Part shown: positions 16,884-25,692 of the stretch, piece by piece
Position numbering within the stretch: the stretch's first letter is position 1
Layout: each line of letters begins with the position of its first letter
DNA from: an uncultured Opitutales bacterium
GTDB taxonomy: Bacteria > Verrucomicrobiota > Verrucomicrobiia > Opitutales > Intestinicryptomonadaceae
Assembly: GCA_944389195.1 (NCBI GenBank)
Contig: CALXLM010000040.1
Coordinates: 58,747 to 122,746 of the forward strand
Direction: 5' to 3'
DNA length: 64,000 nucleotides
Translations under genes and position numbers: made by a program
The notes under the pieces: generated by a model
What the model saw: the letters and a program-made list of their open reading frames with translations, nothing else
Database searches by the model: none
What the model was told of the DNA's origin: nothing

Positions 16884-19007
16884 CTATTTTCGTTTTTTAA
16901 ACACCGCAACCACAAGCGCGTCGCGCTTTAATTCAACGGCAACCGATTTTCCGCCATCGCGCGGCTCCGCCTTCCAGCCGCCTATGCCGTCCGCCTCTAC
17001 ATATTCGTATCCTTCTGCCGAAAACACCATTTTAGAATCGGGCAGATGCCATTGTGTGGCCACAACCGCCATTTTATCGCCGTCGGTATAGGTGGTGTAT
17101 TCTATTTGCGGATTGGTGCATTTTGCCATATCCTTGTCCCTAAAAACTCCGTTCAGAACGAGGGGTCGGAACTTGTCTCGCAAGGCGTTTATTTTCTTGA
17201 GATAATCTTTATATTTCAAAGCCGCATCTATCGTGTCCCGGCAACGATATATCGCCACATCGCTCCTCCACGAGCGCATAAACGTAAGATTGTTGCGCCT
17301 CACTATGTCCCGGTTGTCGAGAACGTCCGAATTGCAAGTTTTGTATTCGGGGAAGACGTATTGGTACATGGGCGCGTGCGACGTAAGCGGCTTGCCGAAT
17401 TTGTCCTTGCCTACAATATTCATTCCCGGATGGCAATTGTGGACCCAATCGACATACTGCGCCACCGGGTCGCAAACCCACTCCACACCTATCGTCATGC
17501 CAGGCTTTTTGCTTTTTATATATTCGCAAACCTTTTTGAACATTTCCCCCTTGCAGTGCATTATTTCCATAAAAGGCACCGGGTGCCCGTGGGACTTGTC
17601 GCAACACGGCTGGCTTTCGTGCCCAATTTGATCGTAATAGATACCGTCGGCGCCGAGGGCTATTGCCCTGTCGGCAAACGATATCAGTTTTTCATACCAT
17701 TCCTTCGTGTACGGGCACCCCGTCACAAACATCTTGTTTCCGAATACGCGGCACGTCGTGCCGTCGCCGCCGAACGGATACCGCTGGAAATGTTCGAGGC
17801 CGTCGCTGCGCTTAATCGAAATGCGTTTACCTACCGTTCTGTAATATTCGGTATCTGTATCGATAAGCTGGCCGTTAAAATAAAGATGCACCTTGCCGCC
17901 CATTTTCTGGACGGCCGCTATCTGTTTCTTTAGCTCCGCGTCTCCGCCCTGAGTATCGTCCTCGCTGTAATGCGGATTGCCGGCGTCCATGCCCTCCTTC
18001 CACCAACCGTAAAGGCGTATGGTGTTCAACCCGGCCTCCCGCGCCGACCTGTATATGTCGGGTATTTTGGAATAGGGGAAAAGAACCTTTCCGTACTGGT
18101 GGCGCATTATAACGCGCTGCCAGCCGTTCGACTGCTTGAATTCCTCCGATATCGGGGGGTGTTTGTACCAAGTATCGGCCCATTTTCGGTATTTTTTCGC
18201 CGAAACATGCCAGTCGCCGCTGTGGGGCGAAACGACGTACTCCGGAAGAGATTTCGACTCGCCCGGATTTAAGAACGGATACTTAACCATGCCCAAATCT
18301 ACGCCGTCGTATTCGAAATCGGCATCGTCCCCGACCTTATTGAGGCTACCGAAATGCAAAGTTTTGCCAAAGTTGGGGTCCAAATTCGCCACATACAGGG
18401 CATTTTTCGGCTCGTTCAAGACAAAAAAGTTCATCGACATCGAACCCGGATAAAGCCCGTAGCGCACAATCGCCTTGTTGTCCTGCCACATGTAAGAACT
18501 GTATCCGGAGCGAACCCACCTCTTGACATCGTGAAAATATTCCCCTCCCGAATAAGTCCAATAGTACGAGCTGTCGGCGGCAAGGCGCACGGAGCGTATC
18601 ATCGGAAACTGAAATTCCCGCAATACTTTGTCTTTTGAGGCGTTCTTCAACTCCGGGAAGAAACGGATTTCGTCGCCCTCCAATCGGCAGGAGATTTTTA
18701 CCGGGAACTCTCCGCCCCACGACATCACAAGCCCATTGTCCTTTTTTTCGACGGTCGCCGGAACGTCCGCGCTTTCCAAAGGCTCTTCAAGCGAGAGGCC
18801 GTCCTGATAGATGATGCGCCACAATCCGCCTCCTCCTGCATATTCCCTGCCGTTTACGAGATTTTTCAGCGAAACCAATGAACCTTTGGAATCGACCTCA
18901 AAACGAACCTTGTCGTTTTCCAAAACAAACGTTTCCGCCCATGCCGCCGATGCGAAAAGCCCGATCAATAACCCCGCAGTGCAATACTTTGACATTTTCA
19001 TAACCAT
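16884..19007 (-). CDS. Secreted DUF6259-type glycoside hydrolase-like protein
   Basis: This protein of about 707 residues has a signal peptide (ending ASAAWA before ETFVLEND), an N-terminal beta-sandwich region and a TIM-barrel-like catalytic region. The latter has VIMRHQYGKVLFPY, TIRLYGWWKEGMD, GGKVHLYFNGQLID and ADGIYYDQIGHESQ. I recall this combination from DUF6259 proteins found in polysaccharide-degrading Verrucomicrobia and Bacteroidetes, related to alpha-galactosidase-like clans. The Asp in YYDQIG is a candidate catalytic residue by position only. Possible starts are at 19058, 19028 and 19007. I use 19007 because GGGGAGG lies upstream and the signal peptide fits, although the spacing is long. 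The substrate is unknown. Confidence 0.75.
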   Translation of the reverse strand: MVMKMSKYCTAGLLIGLFASAAWAETFVLENDKVRFEVDSKGSLVSLKNLVNGREYAGGGGLWRIIYQDGLSLEEPLESADVPATVEKKDNGLVMSWGGEFPVKISCRLEGDEIRFFPELKNASKDKVLREFQFPMIRSVRLAADSSYYWTYSGGEYFHDVKRWVRSGYSSYMWQDNKAIVRYGLYPGSMSMNFFVLNEPKNALYVANLDPNFGKTLHFGSLNKVGDDADFEYDGVDLGMVKYPFLNPGESKSLPEYVVSPHSGDWHVSAKKYRKWADTWYKHPPISEEFKQSNGWQRVIMRHQYGKVLFPYSKIPDIYRSAREAGLNTIRLYGWWKEGMDAGNPHYSEDDTQGGDAELKKQIAAVQKMGGKVHLYFNGQLIDTDTEYYRTVGKRISIKRSDGLEHFQRYPFGGDGTTCRVFGNKMFVTGCPYTKEWYEKLISFADRAIALGADGIYYDQIGHESQPCCDKSHGHPVPFMEIMHCKGEMFKKVCEYIKSKKPGMTIGVEWVCDPVAQYVDWVHNCHPGMNIVGKDKFGKPLTSHAPMYQYVFPEYKTCNSDVLDNRDIVRRNNLTFMRSWRSDVAIYRCRDTIDAALKYKDYLKKINALRDKFRPLVLNGVFRDKDMAKCTNPQIEYTTYTDGDKMAVVATQWHLPDSKMVFSAEGYEYVEADGIGGWKAEPRDGGKSVAVELKRDALVVAVFKKRK

Positions 19008-19239
19008 ACTTAGCAACTTCCTCCCCATAAAATTTCTTTTAGTAAAACAATAGTGCATTGGTTAAAGTTATATTCGGCTTGATGCATACATGTCAAACAG
19101 CAACGTGCGCTTTATTGTAAATATCGCGTTTATTGTATGAACATTTTGACTTTTTTAATTATTAACTTGGCGCGGCTTTCTCCGCTAACCGTCGGTATCC
19201 TACATAATTATTCTTGAAAAACCCCCCAGAAGAGATTCA

Positions 19240-20397
19240 ATGGAATCCATGAAAAGCACCCAAATGTTATCGGCCGCAGCCGCGTTTTTAGCTGTTTTGT
19301 TTTTTAACTGCACCCTAAACGCCCGCATAGGCGAAACGCGCCAAGACTTGCAGAACCGCATGCTTACAAAAATCGGCGGGGCCTACATATACCCGTCGAA
19401 AGAGGAACGGCTGCGCGAAGCACTGGAACTTCCGTACAAATACGCGTTTCTCCTTATGCCTAAAGACGCGCAAAATTTCTTTTTCTTTAAGCGCGCCGAC
19501 TCCTCCACATCCACAAACAGCGACGTAGTTCAGCAATACGAACTTTACGGCTGGGAGCTCCATATATGTTTCAACGGTTCAAATTCCGCAATGGAGTTCT
19601 ACCGCCGCCACGGAGAACCAATAACCGTCGAGGAATTGTCGGAAATATTCAAGGCGCAAATAGCGTCCATCGAGGGGGCGTCGTGGAAGAAGTCGGATTT
19701 TATAAACGTCGTAAAAAACTGGAACATGAACGTCAAAAAGAACGGCATTCCGTCCGAAAAGGCCGAATCCTCAAAGGATATTGCCGACATTCTCCCGAAG
19801 AGCGCGACCAGATTTATATACGTGGAGATACCCGAGGAAGTATTGGAATCGACCGATTACCCGCAATCGCTGCAGTCGCAAATAATGGAGTACGAGCAGC
19901 GCAACGCCTACGACGCCTACCGCAAATATCTCAGCAAGCAATCGTCCATAAACGCCGCAAAAACTGCGCCGTCGTCGTCGAGAAAAAAGAACAACGCCCC
20001 CGTCGCCAACGCTGGAGCCCGCAAAATATACGCTTTCGACGCCTACACCCACAAATACGTCGAAAGCGATTTCGACTCCGCAAGCGAAGGGAAGACGGGC
20101 AGCGACTTGAACCGTTCCGCCTACTTTCTGCGTGATATTTACTACGGCGGAACGCCCGTTTCCACCCCCACGAAAGACGTCCGCCTGACAATGACCATAC
20201 CCAACCAGCCTAATACGGCCTTCGGGTATGACTACGAAACTTCCGACGGCTCCATACGCGCGAAAATATATAAAAGCGGAGTGCTTTTCATCGACTCAAA
20301 ATTCGACGCCCGAATCCGCGAATACATGGAAAAGCTCTACTCGCAGCAATCCGAAAAGCGGGCCGAAGCCGCTAAAGCCGGAACCTCGAAATTCTGA
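19240..20397 (+). CDS. Secreted protein, unknown function
   Basis: I do not recognise this 385-residue protein. It starts MESMKSTQMLSAAAAFLAVL, a signal peptide or single anchor, followed by an N-terminal domain rich in aromatic residues (DAQNFFFFKRAD, YELYGWELHICF) and a middle region up to about 215. A Ser/Lys/Asn-rich linker leads to a C-terminal part containing YAFDAYTHKYVESDF and FGYDYETSDGSIRAKIYKSG. An AGAAGAGA lies just before the ATG. Secretion to the periplasm or beyond is likely. It stands alone on the plus strand between two minus-strand genes, so context does not help. Confidence 0.7.
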   Translation: MESMKSTQMLSAAAAFLAVLFFNCTLNARIGETRQDLQNRMLTKIGGAYIYPSKEERLREALELPYKYAFLLMPKDAQNFFFFKRADSSTSTNSDVVQQYELYGWELHICFNGSNSAMEFYRRHGEPITVEELSEIFKAQIASIEGASWKKSDFINVVKNWNMNVKKNGIPSEKAESSKDIADILPKSATRFIYVEIPEEVLESTDYPQSLQSQIMEYEQRNAYDAYRKYLSKQSSINAAKTAPSSSRKKNNAPVANAGARKIYAFDAYTHKYVESDFDSASEGKTGSDLNRSAYFLRDIYYGGTPVSTPTKDVRLTMTIPNQPNTAFGYDYETSDGSIRAKIYKSGVLFIDSKFDARIREYMEKLYSQQSEKRAEAAKAGTSKF

Positions 20398-20497
20398 GCC
20401 TTAAAACGCCGCCCGCAAGCCTGCCTGAACGGATTATATCCGCCATATTACGCTGATTGCGGAGGTATTGCACACGACGCGAAGCGCACGCCTAGTT

Positions 20498-22402
20498 TTA
20501 GTCATAAAATTGCGCCTTGTATTCGGGGACGTTTTCAAAAATAAAGCGCTTTAGGTCGTTGATGCAAAGGTTGTCGGCGTTAAGCTTTATCTGTTCTACA
20601 ACCCTCTTCATTTCGGAATAAGACGGAGGCTTTGAAATAAATCCGAATATGCGCGGGTGGCTCGTCTTTACAAGCTCCTCGTTTTTATGCTGCAGCTCCT
20701 CGTATAGTTTTTCCCCCGGACGCAACCCTATTATTTTTATTTTAATGTCGGTATCCGGTTCGAATCCGCTCAGGCGAATCATATGCCGCGCCAAATCTAT
20801 AACCTTTACCGGATCCCCCATATCAAGGACGAAAATTTCGCCTCCCACGGCCTGTGCTCCGCACTGGAGTACGAGCCCCACAGCCTCGGGTATGGTCATA
20901 AAGTAGCGCGTGACCTCCGGGTGTGTGACCGTCACCGGGCCTCCCTCCTCTATTTGGCGTTTAAAAGTGGGAATAACGCTGCCAGACGAACCGAGAACAT
21001 TGCCGAAACGGACCGCCACAAACTGCGTGGAGTTTCCCTTTCTGTTTTGCATGGCCTGTATAGCCTTTTCCGCCAAACGTTTTGTCGCGCCCATGACGTT
21101 TGTAGGATTTATGGCCTTGTCGGTCGAAATGAGTAAAAATTTTTCGACGCCGTGCGTGCTTGCTATTTCCGCTATGTTCCAAGTCCCGTATGTGTTGTTT
21201 TTTAACGCCTCGCCGGGTTGTGACTCCATCATGGGGACGTGTTTGTGGGCGGCGGCATGGAAAATAATTTGCGGTTTGTATGTGGAAATGATGCGATCCA
21301 TGCGGCGTTCGTCCGATACGCTTCCGACAAGCGGCTTGATGTTTATCCCATATTCACCGCGTATGATTTTTTGTTCTATTTGAAAAAGCTGCACCTCGCA
21401 ATGGTCAACCATAATAAGCAGCGACGGCGACTTTATCGCTATTTGCCTGCAAAGCTCACTTCCTATGCTGCCGCCGGCGCCCGTGACCATCACGACTTTG
21501 TTTTTCACCATTTCGTCTATAGCGTGCGAATCGAGCGGCACCTGTTCCCGGCCCAAAATATCCTCGATAGCCACCTCGCGGAAGTTTGATACCTTGGCAA
21601 AACCCGACGCCAAATCGTAATACGACGGGACTATGCCGGTTTCTACGCCTATTTTGGAAAAGCTCGAAGTTATTTCGGCGATTCTCACCTTGGAAAAATT
21701 GGAAATGGCGATAATTGCCCTGTCTATCTTGTAGCTGTTTACCAGCGTTGCGAAATTGCGGTTCAAATCGACTACTTCAATCCCGAGAATCTGCTTTCCT
21801 ATTTTAGACTTGTCCTCGTCGAGGAACACCACCGGAAGCAGCCCCATATTTCTGCGCGACAGCAGGTCGGAGGCCAGCGACGTTCCGACGTCCCCAGCGC
21901 CGATAATTGCCACGCGTTTTTTTCTAACAACATGCAGGGTGTCGCGCATAAAGCGTTCCCTATACATGCGCATGGACAATCTAAAGAAAGAATAAAATAT
22001 CGTCGATAATACGAAGTCTGTGAGAATCACGCCGCGCGGAACAAGCAGCCCGTCAAACACTGCGGTATTGACAGCATAAAGCGCCAGCGACGAACAAATC
22101 ATCGCCCAAAAAATCCGCAGCAAATCCGGTATGTGGAAAAATGTTAACAGCCCCTTAAATTGCCCGAAAACCGCAAGAAGAAATATTTTTATTGGCAGAA
22201 ACACCCAAAAGACGTCCATGACGTCGAACTTGTCGATGCTCGAAAAATTGAAATCGAAACGCAGCATGAACGACATTATCAGCGAAAAGAACGCCAACAC
22301 CACATAGATGCAAAAAACTGCAAGCGTGCGAAACGACACAAAGGAAGGTACCATTCCCACAAGAAATATGTGTTTTAAAGTCGAGTAAAAACTATTTTTC
22401 AT
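20498..22402 (-). CDS. FlaA1/CapD-type membrane nucleotide-sugar epimerase/dehydratase
   Basis: This 634-residue inner-membrane protein starts with four predicted membrane helices, followed by a CoA-binding-like Rossmann domain (VAIIGAGDVGTSLASDLL). The second half is an extended SDR domain with VMVTGAGGSIGSELCRQI as the NAD(P) loop and LISTDKAINPTNVMGATKR. The Met in place of Tyr in this last motif is typical of the 4,6-dehydratase/5-epimerase subgroup (FlaA1, WbpM, CapD). It makes activated deoxy-sugars for surface polysaccharide or glycoprotein. It is the last gene of the long minus-strand run, 177 bp after the ABC-F gene. No linked capsule cluster is seen. Confidence 0.9.
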   Translation of the reverse strand: MKNSFYSTLKHIFLVGMVPSFVSFRTLAVFCIYVVLAFFSLIMSFMLRFDFNFSSIDKFDVMDVFWVFLPIKIFLLAVFGQFKGLLTFFHIPDLLRIFWAMICSSLALYAVNTAVFDGLLVPRGVILTDFVLSTIFYSFFRLSMRMYRERFMRDTLHVVRKKRVAIIGAGDVGTSLASDLLSRRNMGLLPVVFLDEDKSKIGKQILGIEVVDLNRNFATLVNSYKIDRAIIAISNFSKVRIAEITSSFSKIGVETGIVPSYYDLASGFAKVSNFREVAIEDILGREQVPLDSHAIDEMVKNKVVMVTGAGGSIGSELCRQIAIKSPSLLIMVDHCEVQLFQIEQKIIRGEYGINIKPLVGSVSDERRMDRIISTYKPQIIFHAAAHKHVPMMESQPGEALKNNTYGTWNIAEIASTHGVEKFLLISTDKAINPTNVMGATKRLAEKAIQAMQNRKGNSTQFVAVRFGNVLGSSGSVIPTFKRQIEEGGPVTVTHPEVTRYFMTIPEAVGLVLQCGAQAVGGEIFVLDMGDPVKVIDLARHMIRLSGFEPDTDIKIKIIGLRPGEKLYEELQHKNEELVKTSHPRIFGFISKPPSYSEMKRVVEQIKLNADNLCINDLKRFIFENVPEYKAQFYD

Positions 22403-22579
22403 GATGCCTGTAAATCATTGCGGCAATATCCGCAAACGCCGCATGCCTCCGAAGCCACGCAGCGGCGCAAAAATTCCGCCTCCCATCAATCGCCGGATAA
22501 AACGCCGCTTCGCCTTCTCCATTATGCAAGCGCAGCGCCCTATATAATATCAATCTGCAGTTGTTGGCAAGTATAAAAA

Positions 22580-24514
22580 CTACGCCCCCCCGCAATCAGA
22601 AAGCTCAGAAGCCGCCTTTTCCCATTCCCTGTACAGGGAATCTATTTTTGACTTGAGGGCGTTGTAGTTTTCGGCGGCCGAAGCGCACTGGGAGCCGCGC
22701 TTAAAAAAATCCGGCGACGACAAATCGAGTTCCAAGCGCGACAAGTCGTCTTCGGCAATTCCTATTTCGGCCTCCAATTTCGCTACCCTCGCCCTCATGC
22801 GCGACAGCGCCTCCCGCTTTTTAGCCGCCGCAATTCTACGTTCCCTGGCTTCGGAATTTCCGCCTCCCGAAACCGTTTGCCTCGCCGAACGCAAAACAAG
22901 TTTCCCCTCGCTTTTTATGCGCTCCACGTAGTCACTCAAATTTCCCGGAAACGAGCGCAGCCCCGACGGCGAAAGTTCGAGCACGCGACCGACTATCGGA
23001 TCGAGAAAAGCCCTGTCGTGGCTGACTATCAGATACGTTCCGCGGTATGCGGAAAGAGCCTTCTGCAAAACCCCCTTCGACTCCATGTCGAGATGGTTTG
23101 TAGGCTCGTCGAGAACGAGAAAATTAAAGTCCCGCAAAAGCATTTTCGCCAAAGCCAAACGGTTTTTTTCGCCTCCCGAAAGGACGCCTACGCCCTTAAA
23201 GACGTCGTCGCCCGAAAATAGGAACGCCCCCAGCAAACCCCTTACTTCTTTTTTCCTTTCCATCGGCGCCGACGCCGACGCTTCGGTAATCACGTCGTTG
23301 CATGGGTTCAACTGCGCCGACTGGTGCTGGGCGAAATACGACATGCACACATTCAAGCCTAACCTCGCTTCTCCCGCATCGGCTTCGAGTTCGCCGGCTA
23401 TGATTTTTGCAAGAGTGCTCTTTCCGGCCCCGTTGACACCGACAAGCGCCACGCGTTCGCCGCGCTCAATTTTAAACGACACGCCATCTAAAACCTTTAG
23501 GTTTCCGAAGGACTTGCACACGTTAGATACCTCAAGCACGACCTGCCCGCAGCGCGCCGGTTCCGGGAAGCGGAACGCTATTTCCCTCGGAGAATCGCGA
23601 ACGACCTCGATGCGTTCAACCTTTTCGAGAGCCTTTATGCGGCTTTGAACCTGCGCTGCCTTTGAACTTTTGTACCTAAAGCGCTCGATAAACCTTTCGT
23701 TTTTTTCCAAAGCCCTCCTCTGGTTTTCAGCAGCCTGTGCCATTTGGCGCTCTCTCGCCTCAGATTCCCTCAAAAAGAAGCCGTAGTTTCCGGCATATAC
23801 TTCGAGCCTTCCTCCTCCTACGTGAAAAGTTCTGTTTGTAAGCGAATCCAAAAAGGCGCGGTCGTGGCTTACGACCATTATAGCCCCGGAATATGATTTA
23901 AGATAATCCTCGAGCCATGCGACGGACTCTATGTCGAGATGGTTCGTGGGCTCGTCGAGCATGAGCAGCGTAGGCTCCGTAAGCAAAAGTTTTGCGAGCG
24001 CTATGCGCATTTGCCAGCCGCCGGAAAACTCTCGGCATTTGCGCCCCATGTCCTGCATGGAAAAGCCGAGCCCCATCAACACCGTTTCGACGCGCGACCT
24101 CACTTTCGACTCTTCGGCAAATTCGAGCCTGCGGGAAATTTCCCCCATCTCTGCGACGGCATCGGCGTACTCCTGCGAATTTACGTCCCCGGAGGCTATG
24201 GCATCGTCCGCCGCAGCCATTTTAGCACGGAGAGACGCCACATCGGAGAACGCAGACTCGGCCTCTTCAAAAAGCTTCCTCGTTCCAGCCACGATCGACT
24301 CTTGCGGAAGATAACCCACAGTCGCGTATTTCGGCTTTAATATTTTTCCACTGTCAGCGCTCTCCAAACCGCACAGCAATTTCAAAAGGGTGCTTTTCCC
24401 GGCGCCGTTCCTTCCCACAAGCCCGATGCGGTCGCCCTTGTTCACCACGGCGTTGACGCCGCTGAAAATCGCGCGGGGGCCAAACGAAAGCGATATGTTT
24501 TTTATCTCAATCAT
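22580..24514 (-). CDS. ABC-F family ATPase (Uup/YheS-like)
   Basis: This 644-residue cytoplasmic protein has two ABC ATPase domains and no membrane segments. Walker A motifs are GRNGAGKST and GVNGAGKST, the signature is LSGGEKNRLALAK in the second half, and Walker B/LDEPTNHLD occurs twice. The inter-domain linker (ENQRRALEKNERFIERF) matches the ABC-F interaction motif. A charged C-terminal coiled coil (RMRARVAKLEAEIGIAEDD) resembles Uup. ABC-F proteins bind ribosomes and relieve stalled states. The start MIEIKNISLSFGPRA at 24514 replaces a frame extension to 24565. The pta stop-side neighbour lies 65 bp upstream. The subfamily cannot be fixed without a tree. Confidence 0.9.
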   Translation of the reverse strand: MIEIKNISLSFGPRAIFSGVNAVVNKGDRIGLVGRNGAGKSTLLKLLCGLESADSGKILKPKYATVGYLPQESIVAGTRKLFEEAESAFSDVASLRAKMAAADDAIASGDVNSQEYADAVAEMGEISRRLEFAEESKVRSRVETVLMGLGFSMQDMGRKCREFSGGWQMRIALAKLLLTEPTLLMLDEPTNHLDIESVAWLEDYLKSYSGAIMVVSHDRAFLDSLTNRTFHVGGGRLEVYAGNYGFFLRESEARERQMAQAAENQRRALEKNERFIERFRYKSSKAAQVQSRIKALEKVERIEVVRDSPREIAFRFPEPARCGQVVLEVSNVCKSFGNLKVLDGVSFKIERGERVALVGVNGAGKSTLAKIIAGELEADAGEARLGLNVCMSYFAQHQSAQLNPCNDVITEASASAPMERKKEVRGLLGAFLFSGDDVFKGVGVLSGGEKNRLALAKMLLRDFNFLVLDEPTNHLDMESKGVLQKALSAYRGTYLIVSHDRAFLDPIVGRVLELSPSGLRSFPGNLSDYVERIKSEGKLVLRSARQTVSGGGNSEARERRIAAAKKREALSRMRARVAKLEAEIGIAEDDLSRLELDLSSPDFFKRGSQCASAAENYNALKSKIDSLYREWEKAASELSDCGGA

Positions 24515-24579
24515 CACAGGGCAGCGGTGCGCATGGGCGCCGCAAGGCAGCGCCGCGCGCCGCACTCCGCACTCGACGC

Positions 24580-25617
24580 CTAAAGCGACTCCGTCGTGAG
24601 GAAACGCCTGTCGACCGCCTGCGCCCCGACAATAACGCTTGTTCCGAAAATCTCGTTGACGCTCGAGCCGCGCGAAATTTCGGCGACGGGCTTTACAAGG
24701 CCGGTTAAAATCTGCCCATAGCAGTTTACCGTCGAAATAACCTGAAGCATTTTCGAGGCTATGTTTCCGGAATCCAAATCCGGGAAAATAAGCACGTTTG
24801 CCCGCCCCGCCACGGAACTTGTTATACCTTTCATTTTCGCCACCTCGCGCCTTAGCGCGGCGTCAACCTGCAGCTCGCCGTCGATATCGATCTCGATATC
24901 GCAAGACTTCGCTTTTTCGTGCGCGAGCGAAGTCGCCGACTTTATCCTTAGGACGCTGTGAAGCGTGGATGACGGAGATTTCGACGAATGGGAAAGCATC
25001 GCAACGCGCGGAGTTTCGAGCGTAAGGTGGTTGACGAGCACTGCGGTGGTCACCGCTATGTCGCAAAGCTGCTGTTCCGTGGGCTCCGGAATCACCCCGC
25101 AGTCCGCCAAAAAAAGATCTCCGTTTATGCCAATTTCCGGGTTGTCGGTCGAAACTATCATCAGAGAACTCGCCGTGCCAAAGCCCTTTTGGAGAGGGAT
25201 TATCTGAAGCACCGGGCGCAATACGCTCGACGTGGCGACGGTTGCGCCGGCAACCATTGCGTCTGCCCTTCCGGTCGCCAGCATAAGCGTAGCAAAATAT
25301 ATGGGCTGCATGGCGATGGCATTTATTTCCTGGAGGTCGAAACCTTTAAATTTAGGGAGTCCGTGAAGAAGGCGCATCAGCGGAACCGAATCATCGGCTG
25401 TCACGGGATCTATGATTTTTATGCCGTCGAGCCTGACGTCCAAGTCTTTAGCCTTTTTCTCTATTTCAGATTTTTCTCCTATCAAAATGGGAACTCCGAG
25501 CTTGCGCGTCGCGAACTGGCGCGCCGCCTGTATTACGCGAGGATCCAAGCCGTCCGGATAAACCACCCTTTTCGGATGGTTTTGGAGTCTTGCAGAAAGT
25601 TTTTTAACGAGTGCCAT
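24580..25617 (-). CDS. pta: Phosphate acetyltransferase
   Basis: This 345-residue enzyme interconverts acetyl-CoA and acetyl phosphate. Typical segments are RVVYPDGLDPRVIQAA at the N-terminus, ATGRADAMVAGATVATSSVLRP, MIVSTDNPEIGINGDLFLAD, PRVAMLSHSSKSPSS and GRANVLIFPDLDSGNIA. The length fits the short, single-domain Pta class without DRTGG regulatory domains. No ackA acetate kinase gene is adjacent, so it must lie elsewhere if the Pta-AckA pathway is complete. It sits 75 bp after the helicase gene in the minus-strand run. Confidence 0.93.
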   Translation of the reverse strand: MALVKKLSARLQNHPKRVVYPDGLDPRVIQAARQFATRKLGVPILIGEKSEIEKKAKDLDVRLDGIKIIDPVTADDSVPLMRLLHGLPKFKGFDLQEINAIAMQPIYFATLMLATGRADAMVAGATVATSSVLRPVLQIIPLQKGFGTASSLMIVSTDNPEIGINGDLFLADCGVIPEPTEQQLCDIAVTTAVLVNHLTLETPRVAMLSHSSKSPSSTLHSVLRIKSATSLAHEKAKSCDIEIDIDGELQVDAALRREVAKMKGITSSVAGRANVLIFPDLDSGNIASKMLQVISTVNCYGQILTGLVKPVAEISRGSSVNEIFGTSVIVGAQAVDRRFLTTESL

Positions 25618-25692
25618 AGATTTCCAGTGTTAAATGTTGATGCGTTTTTTCACCGTATTTCAACGATTATAAAATTTTAGTCAATACAAACA

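Noticed and set aside
22392..22595. 67-codon minus-strand frame between the FlaA1-type gene and ABC-F gene
   Set aside because: It overlaps both neighbours, has no motif, and is probably chance.
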